A stretch of 64,000 nucleotides of DNA, taken from Bathynomus jamesi (Eukaryota > Arthropoda > Malacostraca > Isopoda > Cirolanidae). Where the stretch lies: the NCBI GenBank assembly GCA_023014485.1, contig JAJOZX010000193.1, forward strand, positions 1,739,001 to 1,803,000, written 5' to 3'. A program made the position numbers and the translations under genes. Position 1 is the stretch's first letter. The number at the start of each line of letters is the position of its first letter. Of this stretch, positions 44,777-55,195 are shown piece by piece. Under the pieces are notes generated by a model. That model made no database searches and was not told where the DNA came from. It saw only the letters and a program-made list of their open reading frames with translations.

Positions 44777-45060
44777 CAGGGAATCTGTGTAATTAGGGAT
44801 TTCATAAAATCCTTAAAATGTTCAGGGATTCCATTTAAGGTTAAATCGTGATATTTTCGTTAAACCTAAGGGAAAATTATTGAATGCCCAGTTAGGTTAA
44901 TTGAATGCCCAGTTAGGTTAACTGTACGCCCTTGACAATTGGTTAGGTTAAGTTGTGATACTTTCGCTAAAACTAACGAAAATATCACGACTCAACCTTA
45001 CATGAAATCTTTGAACATTTTAGGGATTTCATGAAATCTCTAGTTACACAGATCCCCTGT
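44777..45060. mobile_element. Foldback MITE with CAGGGAATCTGTG ends, F2 core
   Basis: The outer arms CAGGGAATCTGTGTAA and, reverse-complemented, CAGGGGATCTGTGTAA pair for about 60 bp, including AGGGATTTCATGAAATC. Its core is a copy of the GGTTAGGTTAA/GATATTTTCG family at 33.6 kb. It lies about 140 bp downstream of the immunoglobulin exon on the minus strand. Confidence 0.8.
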
Positions 45061-45074
45061 AACATATATATATA

Positions 45075-45084
<10 letters not shown>

Positions 45085-45117
<33 letters not shown>

Positions 45118-45118
45118 C
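45085..45118. repeat. (TG)n microsatellite
   Basis: An uninterrupted TG tract in the inferred intron downstream of the immunoglobulin exon. Confidence 0.95.
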
Positions 45119-45202
45119 TATCCACATGAAAACCAAAACATATATGAAACAACATCTGAAACAAAATACCCACTGAGGGTACTGAAACCAACCAATACTT
45201 AC

Positions 45203-45348
45203 CTCCTAAAGAGACGTAAGACTGTCCTTGTGCATAAGAATGTCCGGAATAAACCTCGCATTGGTAAACCCCGGCATCATCCTTACCCACGGGCGAGACA
45301 ACGAGGGTATCGCTTTGGCTCTGCGTCATTTTTATCTTGATACTCGGC
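45203..45348 (-). CDS. Host gene exon: second half of an immunoglobulin (I-set/V-like) domain
   Basis: On the minus strand a poly-pyrimidine acceptor (TTTTTTTCCTGAAG) ends at 45349. The donor GAG|GTAAGTATT begins at 45202. Between them lie 146 bases, one leftover base, 48 codons and one base, so the upstream intron is phase 2 and the downstream intron phase 1. The codons read I-K-I-K-M, S-D-T-L-V-V-S-P-V and D-D-A-G-V-Y-Q-C-E-V-Y-S-G, then Q-S-Y-V-S-L-G. D-A-G-V-Y-x-C is the strand-F motif, with the second disulphide Cys of an immunoglobulin fold. Such domains act in extracellular adhesion or matrix proteins. I cannot say which protein: perlecan-like, hemicentin-like and cell-adhesion receptors are all possible. 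The partner exon with the first Cys is not visible. Confidence 0.75.
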
Positions 45349-45419
45349 CTTCAGGAAAAAAAGAAAAAAAAAAGTTTAACAGACCTCGTTCAAGCAAGAA
45401 TGAGGTACCATGAGGTACT

Positions 45420-45885
45420 TTAAACTTTTTGATTTGGAACACCAGTTCCATATATAAATATTAAAAGAAGGCATAATTTATTTTTATGTAAAATCGTATA
45501 CGCACACACTTCAGCTGGCGAGCATAAATTGCCCCAGAAAACTGCTGCAGAAACCAACTGATGGCTTTATTTCAACATGACGTAAGTGTCACCTTTCAAA
45601 AAAATTTTTTTTTCTTAATTTGGATTTTTTTTTTTTCAAATTTTTTAAATTCGCGTTGGCAAATAATGCTAAAAAAAACTCAACTCCAGCTCTGTTTCTT
45701 TCCATCGTAAGAAATAAACTTCGAAACAAAAACGTTCCAAACTTTTGTAAACGTTCAACATATTAGAAACTAGTGAGGTCTCCTCTTCTCTAAAACTGGG
45801 GTTTTGATACTTATGAGAGGTTTCCAAATATCACCATCAAAATACACCACCAGCGTTAGTACTCAGTGGGTATATACCGGTAAGT
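45420..45885. other. Intergenic or intronic sequence, nothing recognised
   Basis: T-rich and low in complexity at 45600-45660, with no convincing exon. If the immunoglobulin exon is real, this is upstream intron. Confidence 0.5.
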
Positions 45886-45889
45886 TTCC

Positions 45890-46035
45890 CTATAGAGCGA
45901 AATGAAGACACTGAGGTCAGGGGTTCGAATCCCGATAATATTGGTAATAATAATAATAGCGCTGAGTTAGCGCAACGGGCTGGCATTTGTTGGCCTGAGC
46001 GCTGAGCAGTGCGTCTTCCATCTCTTTTGTATGTT
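45890..46035 (+). repeat. tRNA-derived SINE family A, copy 1
   Basis: A perfect RNA polymerase III B box (GGTTCGAATCC, about 45930) lies in a tRNA-like head, then (TAA)n, then the body GAGTTAGCGCAACGGGC...GTTGGCCTGAGCGCTGAG. Relatives lie at 48312-48405, 55078-55194, 58841-59030 and, body only, at 8000-8072. Confidence 0.75.
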
Positions 46036-46044
46036 TAGCAAAAT

Positions 46045-47045
46045 TTCTTGAGTGAAATCAAACTTTTTAAAGATTTGCCGAAGAGTGTATTGGGTGCAAG
46101 AGATAAGTGTAAGCTTGGTGTGGATTTTCTAAACAATTTTTCCTGTTATTCTTTTTCCAACTGTCCTATACTTCTTCTTTCAAAACTGTTTTCTGCCACG
46201 AGTGTTTGGTGAGAGAAGAATAATCCGTTCTGTACTTTAATACATCATCATTTCTGGTATGAATATTTCAGACTTCGATTAAGTGTAAGCACGATGTCAA
46301 AGTTCATTTCCATTCTGAGACACTTTTTTGTAGACCTATCCTCGAGACTTCGACATTTTAAAAATCTAACTTAACCTAAGTTACGTTGCCCCAATCTAAC
46401 CTATGCTAGCCTAGCCTAACCTAATTTAATCTCACCCAAAATAACTTGCAATTTTACATCATATTCATCATACGTCGATAACCCATTCATTACCATCTTT
46501 TTCTCTCACCAAATTTCCGTTTTCTCCTTGGCTAACTTAAGGTGGATTTTAAGGTCTTGTTAGCGTATAGTTTTTTGTAGCTGCAGATTTATATGCTGTC
46601 CAAAAAAAAAATGTTTTGAGAATATTTTCTTTCAGTAAATACTAATTCACCTCCATATTACATCTTACAGTTACCACTCAAAGAATTTCCAAACTACTTT
46701 TGACTGTCATGGTCAGCAAAATATTTCTTAGTTTATACAGTGTAAAAGTATATAATCTCGTATCTACTCTCGTGGAAACAAAAAATTGGGTTTCCCAAAA
46801 TGAAAATCTAAGAAAACGGGTGTTGTACAAATTTACTGAAATTATCGCTCGTAAAGAGAAGGAAAAAATTTTTTTTTTCAAATCATGTTTGTGGATTTTT
46901 TCCAGTCGTTAAAATTTAATATGATGAACGTATATTTTTTGGGGGTAAAATTTATCGTTATAATTGTTTGACGTCACCTAAAGAGGTGTTGTATAGGCCT
47001 CTTATGACGTCATGCAACTTACATGATGGTAGTGTGGTTTAAAGC
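46045..47045. other. Intergenic sequence with degenerate CCTAACCTAA near 46370-46430
   Basis: No gene recognised. The TTAGG-like stretch is imperfect and short. It resembles the many GGTTAGGTTA words elsewhere in the window. Confidence 0.5.
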
Positions 47046-47052
47046 CGAGAGA

Positions 47053-47160
47053 GCTCTCGGTAGCTGAGTGGTTACGCTGATGGACTCTGGGAGGTGAGGT
47101 TTTGAGTTCATTCGCAGCTGCTTGGCGCTGACACAGGGTTGGGTTGAACCGGCCAACCCC
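47053..47160 (+). repeat. tRNA-derived SINE family B, copy 1
   Basis: CTCGGTAGCTGAGTGGTTA fits a polymerase III A box (TAGCTGAGTGG), and GAGTTCATTCG fits a weak B box. A GGGTTGGGTTGAACCGGCC tail follows, then poly-C (47158-47168). The second copy is inverted at 59243-59348. Confidence 0.65.
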
Positions 47161-47580
47161 CCCCCCCCTTACCATGTCGATATTCGAGTTCAGGTGGCCC
47201 TGGGGGCACAATTACGCCCCCACACGATGGAGAAATAAGTTCCGGGTGTTGTCTGTTTTTAAAAGCTGTTATACTGTTTACCAAACACGCAGTAGTTCGT
47301 ACAGACACCAGAATAGGTGTGTTTTGATAACATGTTCTTTGGTACTTAACGAAACCGTTACAATCTTTAGGAAACGCACTGAGCTCATCGCGACACGGTA
47401 ATGCGTGTAGCGACAATTCCACAACTGAAATTCTATATCGTGTCTCTCTGGTGCTATAGCGTTTGCCTCGCAAAACTTATCTGCCAAAATATGTTAGTTT
47501 CATATCGTTTGTGTCAAAACATAACTTTCAAATGTTGAATTAACCTAACCTATAAATAAAAGGATGCCTCTCATTTGGTA

Positions 47581-47584
<4 letters not shown>

Positions 47585-47621
<37 letters not shown>
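47585..47621. repeat. (TG)n microsatellite
   Basis: Uninterrupted TG tract. Confidence 0.95.
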
Positions 47622-47624
<3 letters not shown>

Positions 47625-47768
47625 AAGGACAAGAGGAAGCCTCAAAGATCTTTCGGTCCGCTCGAGGAGGTTCCTGCTATTAAACTAGTTCATTTTTAAA
47701 TTATTCTCGCAGTAATAGAAAATTGGATAGAATAGCATAAGGCTCTCTCTCCATCCTCCGCTCCCTCC

Positions 47769-47769
<1 letters not shown>

Positions 47770-47810
<41 letters not shown>
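47770..47810. repeat. (GA)n microsatellite
   Basis: First of several GA/TC tracts clustered in 47.7-54.8 kb. Confidence 0.95.
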
Positions 47811-47813
<3 letters not shown>

Positions 47814-48047
47814 GCAACTCTTAAAATTACCTCTTTGCAATAATTTTAAAAACTTCGCATTCAGTGAATTCAATACTTAGACTTAATCAAATGGAGAGTA
47901 TACAGTAATTTTAAACCTTCAACAACCTTAATTTTGAGAGGACCTCTTAATTAAGAAATTCGAAGTGCCTGCGGAGATGCAGAACATCTTTTATTTGCAC
48001 AATCCGAGCAAGTGCCTAATTCTTCGCCCGATTAATTAGAAGAAGGA

Positions 48048-48049
<2 letters not shown>

Positions 48050-48100
<51 letters not shown>
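48050..48100. repeat. (GA)n microsatellite
   Basis: GA tract. The sequence just after it (GATATTAAAGAAAGGAAAAA) recurs after the GA tract at 50585-50630. Confidence 0.95.
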
Positions 48101-48102
<2 letters not shown>

Positions 48103-48311
48103 TTTTGAGGAGGAGATATTAAAGAAAGGAAAAATACGAGTCCGAAGATAAATATTTGATAGGAAAATCTTCCTATATGATATTCCCAATGCCATCCTCA
48201 ATGACACCATCAGTGCCAAAAACAAAAGTAGCACTGAGAATGGCACATCGGGAAATGTCGTAAGCTTTACTGATTTAGTATTAATATAAGAACTATAGTT
48301 AAGGTTTACTA

Positions 48312-48405
48312 GTAATAATAAAAACAGGAGTTAGAACGATGCACCGCATCAGTTGGCCTGAGCGCTGTGCCAGTTTCTGGCACCCCTCACTGACTAATAG
48401 GATTA
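48312..48405 (+). repeat. SINE family A body, copy 2
   Basis: GGAGTTAGAACGATGCACCGCATCAGTTGGCCTGAGCGCTGTGCCAG matches the body without the tRNA head. Confidence 0.7.
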
Positions 48406-48854
48406 TATATATATATATATATATATATAATTTAGGAATTTCGCTGTAAGAATGGTCCCCTTTTTCTTATATATATACTTGATTAAAATATAAATTGTGT
48501 TTGAAGGCGGTCCGCCATACCTAATTTTCTTTTCTACGTGATGGAGTATCTTTTTCGTCAGCAAATCTTCCAACATTTTTATTTGAACAGCAATTCCAGC
48601 TGTAATTGAGTGAGTACGACCATATAGATTACTTAATACTAAAAGTCTTTGTATAATTTAGAAAGTTCTGTTAGAACATATATTTCAGAACGCAGCAAAA
48701 ACCTACCGTAAACACAACCTAGAGAGGGAAACTTGGAGGGATGGGTGTGTTATTAAAACCTTTCCTGGTTCTCCATGAATGTGTATACTAAATTTGATGT
48801 ACATTACTGTAGCCGTTTAGGCGTATATAAACGAACACAGATGATGATGATGAT

Positions 48855-49951
<1,097 letters not shown>

Positions 49952-49956
49952 TATAA

Positions 49957-50510
49957 CAGGGTTCCGAGAATTATCTGTACAATTTTTGGCTGTTATTAAA
50001 GTCAACCATGAAGTGTAGAAATTCCATTGTTGTCCCATTTTACAGAGAATCTCATTAAGTTTTTTCTGATACCAAGTTTTGACAAGTTTTTTAGAAATTC
50101 CAGTGTGTCCGAACATTATCTGTACAATTTCATCTTTTAATTAAATTCTTCATAACACACGTAACATTCTTAAACAAGATTATTAGAATCTGTATTTTCA
50201 AACGTTTCTTTTATTAAAGTAACGTTGTACAAACATTCGATATGTGCAATCGATACTCCAATCGATACTCCAAATGTTGCCATGTACGCTGCAGCATATC
50301 CACATCAATTCGCTCAATAGCAGCTGTGATTCTTGCTTTTAAATCAAATGTCTGTCACCCGCGCACATTTCTAAAAAACTTGTCAAAACGTGGTATCAGA
50401 AAAAACTTAATGAGATTCTCTGTAAAATGGGACAACACTGGAATTTCTACACTTCATGGTTGACTTTTAATAACAGCCAAAAATTATACAGATAACTCTC
50501 GGACACCCTG
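49957..50510 (-). mobile_element. Tc1/mariner-group MITE with transposase C-terminus
   Basis: Arms of about 150 bp pair closely (CAGGG..TCCGAGA.TTATCTGTA and CATGAAGTGTAGAAATTCC), with TA flanks. The left arm is followed by an internal repeat of the terminal motif (TGTGTCCGAACATTATCTG at about 50103). On the minus strand 50240-50360 reads L-K-A-R-I-T-A-A-I-E-R-I-D-V-D-M-L and L-E-Y-R-L, the C-terminus of a Tc1/mariner-group transposase. The core is deleted. Confidence 0.8.
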
Positions 50511-50580
50511 TATATAAAATGCAAACCCACAAGGAAAAAAAATTATTTCAAGGCCTTTCGTGTGTTCAGAAGTACACCTC

Positions 50581-50583
<3 letters not shown>

Positions 50584-50629
<46 letters not shown>
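50584..50629. repeat. (GA)n microsatellite
   Basis: The GA tract inside the inverted repeat abuts the CTGACGA core of the left arm. Confidence 0.95.
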
Positions 50630-50630
<1 letters not shown>

Positions 50631-50689
50631 TTAAAGAAAGGAAAAACACGAGTCCGCCATACCTAATTTTCTTTTCTACGTGATGGAGT

Positions 50690-50735
50690 ATTCCCTGACG
50701 AGGTGTACTTCTGAATACACGAAATGCCTTGGAAT
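50690..50735 (+). ncRNA. Hammerhead-ribozyme-like motif, plus strand
   Basis: Stem I ATTCC (50690-50694) pairs with GGAAT (50731-50735). CTGACGA lies at 50695-50701. Stem II GTGTA (50703-50707) pairs with TACAC (50716-50720). GAAA lies at 50721-50724. TGCC and then TT complete a short stem III and cleavage position. One extra base (50702) separates the core from stem II, a departure from the canonical form. The left arm has the same core on the minus strand with a self-complementary AGGCCT, as in dimer-forming minimal hammerheads. Confidence 0.45.
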
Positions 50736-50799
50736 CATTTTTCTTTTTCCTTGTGGTTTGCATCATTCATTCATTTCACGTGTTTAATTGTGAAATTCA

Positions 50800-50801
<2 letters not shown>

Positions 50802-50832
<31 letters not shown>
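50802..50832. repeat. (CA)n microsatellite
   Basis: Uninterrupted CA tract. Confidence 0.95.
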
Positions 50833-50837
<5 letters not shown>

Positions 50838-51414
50838 TGTTCAGTCAATAAATTCGTGGAATTGTTTTATTGAAAACACAGTAACGATGATTCCGCGAAT
50901 CAGTTGACTGGACCTGCGCAAAAAATATTGGGACACTTGGTACTTCAACGTACAAATGACGATATACATTCAGTTAATTAAATTTACCGATAATAAACCA
51001 GAATTGAAATAAGATCCACTTGATGTACGTCAATGAAAGAACATCTTTACAAACAGGATGTAATGATGGCTTAATGTATTGTCAGTCAAGTTTAATTTCA
51101 AATATTGCATTTCACCTCCCGCTTACTTGCCCAAACAACTACAGTAATTTATCAAAATGTTTTTGCAGTTTATAAAAATTTTCTACATTTGTAACTTTGG
51201 CAACTACGTTTGTATATCCGCAAATTGAATCTTGTTTTTTTGTTGTTGAATGTATGGTGAAGTTTGGGATCAGGCAGTTTTTTGTAGATACATCAATATT
51301 CTTTCGTGAAGTGAAAATAAACCTCGAAACGATATTATTAATAGTAAATATTTTACCTTATGAAGTATTAAGTCCAATTTTGTTAATGAATAATAAATTA
51401 TTATGATATTTTCC

Positions 51415-51500
51415 TCAGTTTTAACGAAAAAATATTACAACTTAACCAATCGTCAAGAGCGTACAATTGACGGAACTGGGCATTCAGTTAACCGGGGACC
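51415..51500. repeat. F2 repeat fragment
   Basis: AACCAATCGTCAAGAGCGTACAATTGAC and GGGCATTCAGTTAACCGG match one arm of the palindrome at 33.6 kb. Confidence 0.7.
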
Positions 51501-51849
51501 ACCCAGCAACCACGTAATTTAAAAAAAAAATTATGGGATACCCAACTGCAATAGTACCTTTATTTATTTATAAAAATAAATATTAAAAATGTTATAATTT
51601 TTGTTGTTAAAATAATTTTAACAAAATGAGTAATCGTCAACTGGAGTATTTATTTTATTTAATTTGGCCCTTAAGCTTCAGGCTTTACTGGGCTCTCAAA
51701 TTAATCCGAGATAAAATAGATGATACGAAAGTCACGTTTAAATTATGATTAATACACAAACTTTAGCGATCCTTTTTTTCTGCTTCTAAATATGAAATGT
51801 GAAATAATAATGTGATTAAAGAGGAGTACAATGAACGTGGAATCAGTTA

Positions 51850-52095
51850 AGTAATGAAGGTTTTTCAAACAGGCGTTCGAGACCTAATCAAGAAATACAA
51901 TTAAATTTGAGCAACTGATGATAAGAGGAAGCGTGGAAGACGATCAAAGCTATCACGATCAGATACTGAACACAAATTGAAAGACGTAAATCCAGTAGTT
52001 ATCTTGCTGCAGAACTGCGGGAAACTGCCGAGGTCAAAGTTGAATCATCTACAATCAGACACACGCTGCGTCAGAAGGGGTTAAAATAGTGCGTT
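51850..52095 (+). pseudogene. Tc1/Tc3-like transposase, N-terminal DNA-binding fragment
   Basis: The frames contain V-R-D-L-I-K-K-Y, K-R-K-R-G-R-R-S-K-L-S, then A-E-L-R-E-T-A and S-S-T-I-R-H-T-L-R-Q-K-G-L-K. This is the bipartite helix-turn-helix of Tc1-type transposases. Two frame changes and stops break it, and no terminal repeats are visible, so it is an old fragment. Confidence 0.7.
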
Positions 52096-52414
52096 GCAGT
52101 AAGTTTTGGAAACTGTTGGTCTCTTCGTTTCGTTCACGGTTTACGCGCCCTTTTTAACCCTTCCTGACGCAGTTCGTTTTATTGTGGATGTGTCAACTTT
52201 GATCCCGGTTAGGTTCAATATTAGAATGACTTACGATGCGTAGTTTTTTGTATGGTATTGCGCGAGAGAAAGGTTTTTGTTTATGAATGGATGATACGAG
52301 GTTCTATGTCCTTATAACGGAGGAACAAAATGCATTGAACGAGAGCATAGACATTCTCGTATATAAATAAAGCGCATGCTGCGAGTGACACCGTGACACC
52401 CTATTTCGTCGGGG

Positions 52415-52479
<65 letters not shown>
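52415..52479. repeat. (GA)n microsatellite
   Basis: GA tract, about 65 bp. Confidence 0.95.
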
Positions 52480-52480
<1 letters not shown>

Positions 52481-52652
52481 AGTGTTTTTAGTTTTGGGTC
52501 TGGGACTAATCAAATTTTTGCGATACCGCAGAATATTTGTTTCCAAATTCCAGAGTCTAAATTAAATAACAGTTTGAATTGAAGAATCCCAAAAATACAA
52601 GAAACGGTCTTTTATAAAGAATTAAAAAAAAATATATTTGACCAAAGTTCGT

Positions 52653-52654
<2 letters not shown>

Positions 52655-52730
<76 letters not shown>
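52655..52730. repeat. (CT)n microsatellite
   Basis: CT tract, about 75 bp. A LINE copy starts right at its end. Confidence 0.95.
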
Positions 52731-52734
<4 letters not shown>

Positions 52735-52737
52735 AGT

Positions 52738-52935
52738 ATGTTTAGTTTAAATGATAACCCAACTCGCAACAATGGTTGGAAGTTGGATTTGAAACGGTTT
52801 AGGACTAGTGTGTGTGGGAATTACGTTACGTATAAGATCTGTGACACATGGAACAGGTTACCTTCGGAAGTTGTGAACAGTTCCTCTGTGGATCAGTTCA
52901 AGAAAAGGTTAGACGAAATCTTGCACACTATTTGA
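52738..52935 (+). pseudogene. LINE ORF2 extreme C-terminus
   Basis: F-S-L-N-D-N-P-T-R-N-N-G-W-K-L, F-R-T-S-V-C-G-N-Y and W-N-R-L-P-S-E-V-V-N-S-S match the end of copy 3, 65 codons, with the same stop. It is an isolated 3' fragment. Confidence 0.85.
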
Positions 52936-53425
52936 GTGTGTAAAGACATTTAGGACCTCAGTCTGCGGAAATTTTTTTCCTATAAAATAGTTAATATCTG
53001 GAACCAACTTCCCTCAGAGGTTGTTTCCAGTCAAAGTGTAAATCTGTTTAAAAATAGGCTAGACAAAGTACTGAACACACTCATAGTTTAAGATTAAAAC
53101 CTCAGAAACGTCTGCAGGAGTTCGCTTGCTCGGTCTCTGTGAGCAAGCTAAATATAGAGCTATTTATATATTCTCCACTTTCCTGTAAAATTTCCTTGGC
53201 TACTTTTCCAGGGTCAAGGTATTTTCTTCAACCTTTTTCCGTACCTGCCTCTGGCAGGGAGGGAGCGGAGGGTGGGGAGAGAGCCTTCTACTTTTCTATC
53301 CAGTTTTCTACTACTGCTAGCATAGTTGAAAGACAAAATTTTCCCTGGCACCCGTTGCCATTGGTACCTCCTCGGTATGGGCCGCAAGGCCTTTTGAGGT
53401 ACTTCTTTTCCTTGTAACTCCTTGT

Positions 53426-53428
<3 letters not shown>

Positions 53429-53456
<28 letters not shown>
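53429..53456. repeat. (TC)n microsatellite at LINE junction
   Basis: Short TC tract that is both the tail of copy 2 and the upstream flank of copy 3. Confidence 0.95.
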
Positions 53457-53459
<3 letters not shown>

Positions 53460-54757
53460 ACAAGCTGCTTGGGGACTCCCAACATGGGTTTAGATGGCAT
53501 AGGTCGTGTCTCACCAACTTGCTCGAGTTTTTCCACGTCATGTTGAGTGAGTATGATAAGAGTAGGGCGATTGATATACTTTATCTCGACTTTCAGAAAG
53601 CCTTTGATAAGGTACCTCACCGCTGGCTAATGGCCAAAGTGCGCGCGCTGGGTATTGGTGGGGAAGTAGGTAGGTGGATTGAAAACTGGCTGAAGAATAG
53701 GCGGCAGAGGGTTGTAATTAAAGGGGCTAGTTCGGGTTGGGCCTCGGTCACTAGCGGGATTCCTCAGGGTTCCGTTTTGGCGCCACTATTGTTTATCATT
53801 TACATAAATGATATCGACGGTGGCATCGTCAGTAGGATCGCCAAATTCGCTGATGACACAAAGCGTGGGGCCAATGTTGGGATGCCCGAGGCGATAGAGC
53901 AACTGCGTGCTGACCAACGTAGGATAGGAGAGTGGTCCGAAAAATGGCAAATGCCGTTTAACTTGGGTAAGTGCAAGGTCATGCACATTGGCTACGCCAA
54001 TCCCAAGTCGGACTACTCAATGTTGGGGAGTAATATCGAGGCCACTGATTTGGAAAAGGACTTGGTGTGCTAATTAGCAGCGACCTTAAGTTTACCAAAC
54101 AGTGCGTAGATGTAGAAAGAAAGCCCAGAAGCTGTTGGGTTATATCAGGAGGCAATTTCAGTTTCGGAACAAGGAGATTGTGCTCTCTCTGTACAATTCC
54201 CTGGTTCGGCCGCACCTGGAGTATGCTGTGCAGTTCTGGTCGCCCACCCTCAGGAAAGATATCGAGAGGCTGGAGCGAGTGCAGGCGAGGGCCACAAAGT
54301 TAATCCCTTCCGTTAGGCATATGGGCTACAATCGACGCTTACGCGCCCTGGACTTGTTTTCGCTGGAAACTCGGAGGCTGCGCGGTCAACTGATCGAGGT
54401 TTTCAAGCTCTTACGCGGGTTCAACGATGTCAAATTTAGAAGCATGTTTAGTTTAAATGATAACCCAACTCGCAACAATGGTTGGAAGTTGGATTTGAAA
54501 CGGTTTAGGACTAGTGTGTGTGTGTGTGGGAATTACTTTACATATAAGATCTGTGATACGTGGAACAGGTTACCTTCAGAAGTTGTGAACAGTTCCTCTG
54601 TGGATCATTTCAAGAAAAGGTTAGACCAAATCTTGCACACTATTTGAGTGTGTAGAAAATTTTCCGTGGCACCCGTTGCCATTGGTATCTCCTCGATATG
54701 GGACGCAAGGCCTTTTGAGGTACTTTTTTTCCTTGTAACTCCTCTCTCTCTCTCAAA
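53457..54757 (+). mobile_element. LINE copy 3 (subfamily alpha), 5'-truncated within RT
   Basis: Begins in-frame inside the reverse transcriptase right after (TC)n and runs through the C-terminal region and a short 3'UTR to (TC)n at 54743-54756. It is the longest LINE copy in the window. Confidence 0.88.
53459..54647 (+). pseudogene. LINE reverse transcriptase and C-terminal region (two frameshifts)
   Basis: From 53462: L-L-G-D-S-Q-H-G-F-R-W-H-R-S-C (RT finger motif), I-L-Y-L-D-F-Q-K-A-F-D-K-V-P-H (catalytic motif A), S-G-I-P-Q-G-S-V-L-A-P-L-L-F (motif B), K-F-A-D-D-T-K (motif C, with the two catalytic Asp) and G-K-C-K-V-M-H-I-G (motif D/E). A frame change follows at about 54065 (L-G-V-L-I-S-S-D-L-K-F). 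A second lies near 54100, before K-L-L-G-Y-I-R-R-Q-F-Q-F-R-N-K-E and the C-terminal region, with stop at 54645. It belongs to the jockey/CR1-like non-LTR group. The enzyme would copy LINE RNA at the nicked target. The endonuclease domain is missing through truncation. Confidence 0.9.
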
Positions 54758-55075
54758 CAACGTACGTTTGGCTACCTTACTGAATCGCGACTCCCTACAT
54801 TTTAAACTGTGAATGACATTTAATTTAACCTAAATAATTAACTTCACACAACTTTGAACATATCCCTTTTAAGTAAAAATACTGCTTTTGCCCCTACACG
54901 CACGTTCGTGTCGCGATGAGCTCGGTGTGTGTCCTAAAGAGTGTCGCGGTTTCGTCAGGTAGCAAAGAACACACACACATTTTTGTGAGGTTTATAAAGC
55001 AGTTATAATTGTAAGAATGCAAATAAATTGAAACCCATCTCTAACTTGAATACTTAGCGACAGTAGTTTTGTGGG
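54758..55075. other. Intergenic sequence, nothing recognised
   Basis: Short unique AT-rich stretch with a CGCGATGAGCTCGGTG segment also seen reversed near 47370-47400, suggesting a diverged repeat. Confidence 0.4.
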
Positions 55076-55077
55076 TG

Positions 55078-55194
55078 ACCCAGTTTCCCTATTAGAGAAG
55101 TGAAGGCACTGAGGTCAGGGGTTTAAACCCCGATGATGGTGGTAATAATAACGGAGGAGTTAGAGCAATGAGCCGCATTAGATGGCCTGAGCAC
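55078..55194 (+). repeat. SINE family A, copy 3, interrupted by transposon C
   Basis: Tail of the tRNA-like head (GGTCAGGGGTTTAAACCCC, a mutated B box), (TAA)n, then GGAGTTAGAGCAATGAGCCGC through GGCCTGAGCA. The body stops abruptly where transposon C starts and is not resumed on the other side. Confidence 0.75.
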
Positions 55195-55195
55195 T

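Larger units (their letters stand above)
50523..50760 (+). repeat. Inverted repeat with hammerhead-like cores, Penelope-type LTR candidate
   Basis: The arms AAGGCCTTTCGTGTGTTCAGAAGTACACCTCG and the complement ending ATGCCTTGG pair over about 37 bp and are separated by (GA)n and about 65 unique bases. Each arm contains CTGACGA, a short GTGT/ACAC stem and GAAA, in the order of a hammerhead ribozyme. Such motifs are known in Penelope-like retroelement terminal repeats. No coding sequence of such an element is present. Confidence 0.5.
52731..53456 (+). mobile_element. LINE copy 2, mosaic of two subfamilies, ends in (TC)n
   Basis: 52733-52937 matches the coding end of copy 3 (subfamily alpha; stop after H-T-I). 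52938-53330 matches copy 1 (subfamily beta, from K-T-F-R-T-S-V through its 3'UTR). 53330-53456 returns to the alpha 3'UTR (TTTTCC-TGGCACCCGTTGCCATT) and ends in (TC)n. The two junctions fall in what is contiguous sequence in copy 3. Confidence 0.8.

Noticed and set aside
45490..45590. Possible plus-strand exon with CACTTCAG acceptor and GACGTAAGT donor
   Set aside because: Only one frame is open, it stops at TGA just before the donor, and the composition shows no domain.
47053..47130. Functional tRNA gene from the A-box-like TAGCTGAGTGG
   Set aside because: The B box is mutated, no acceptor stem closes, and an inverted copy at 59.3 kb shows it is a SINE.
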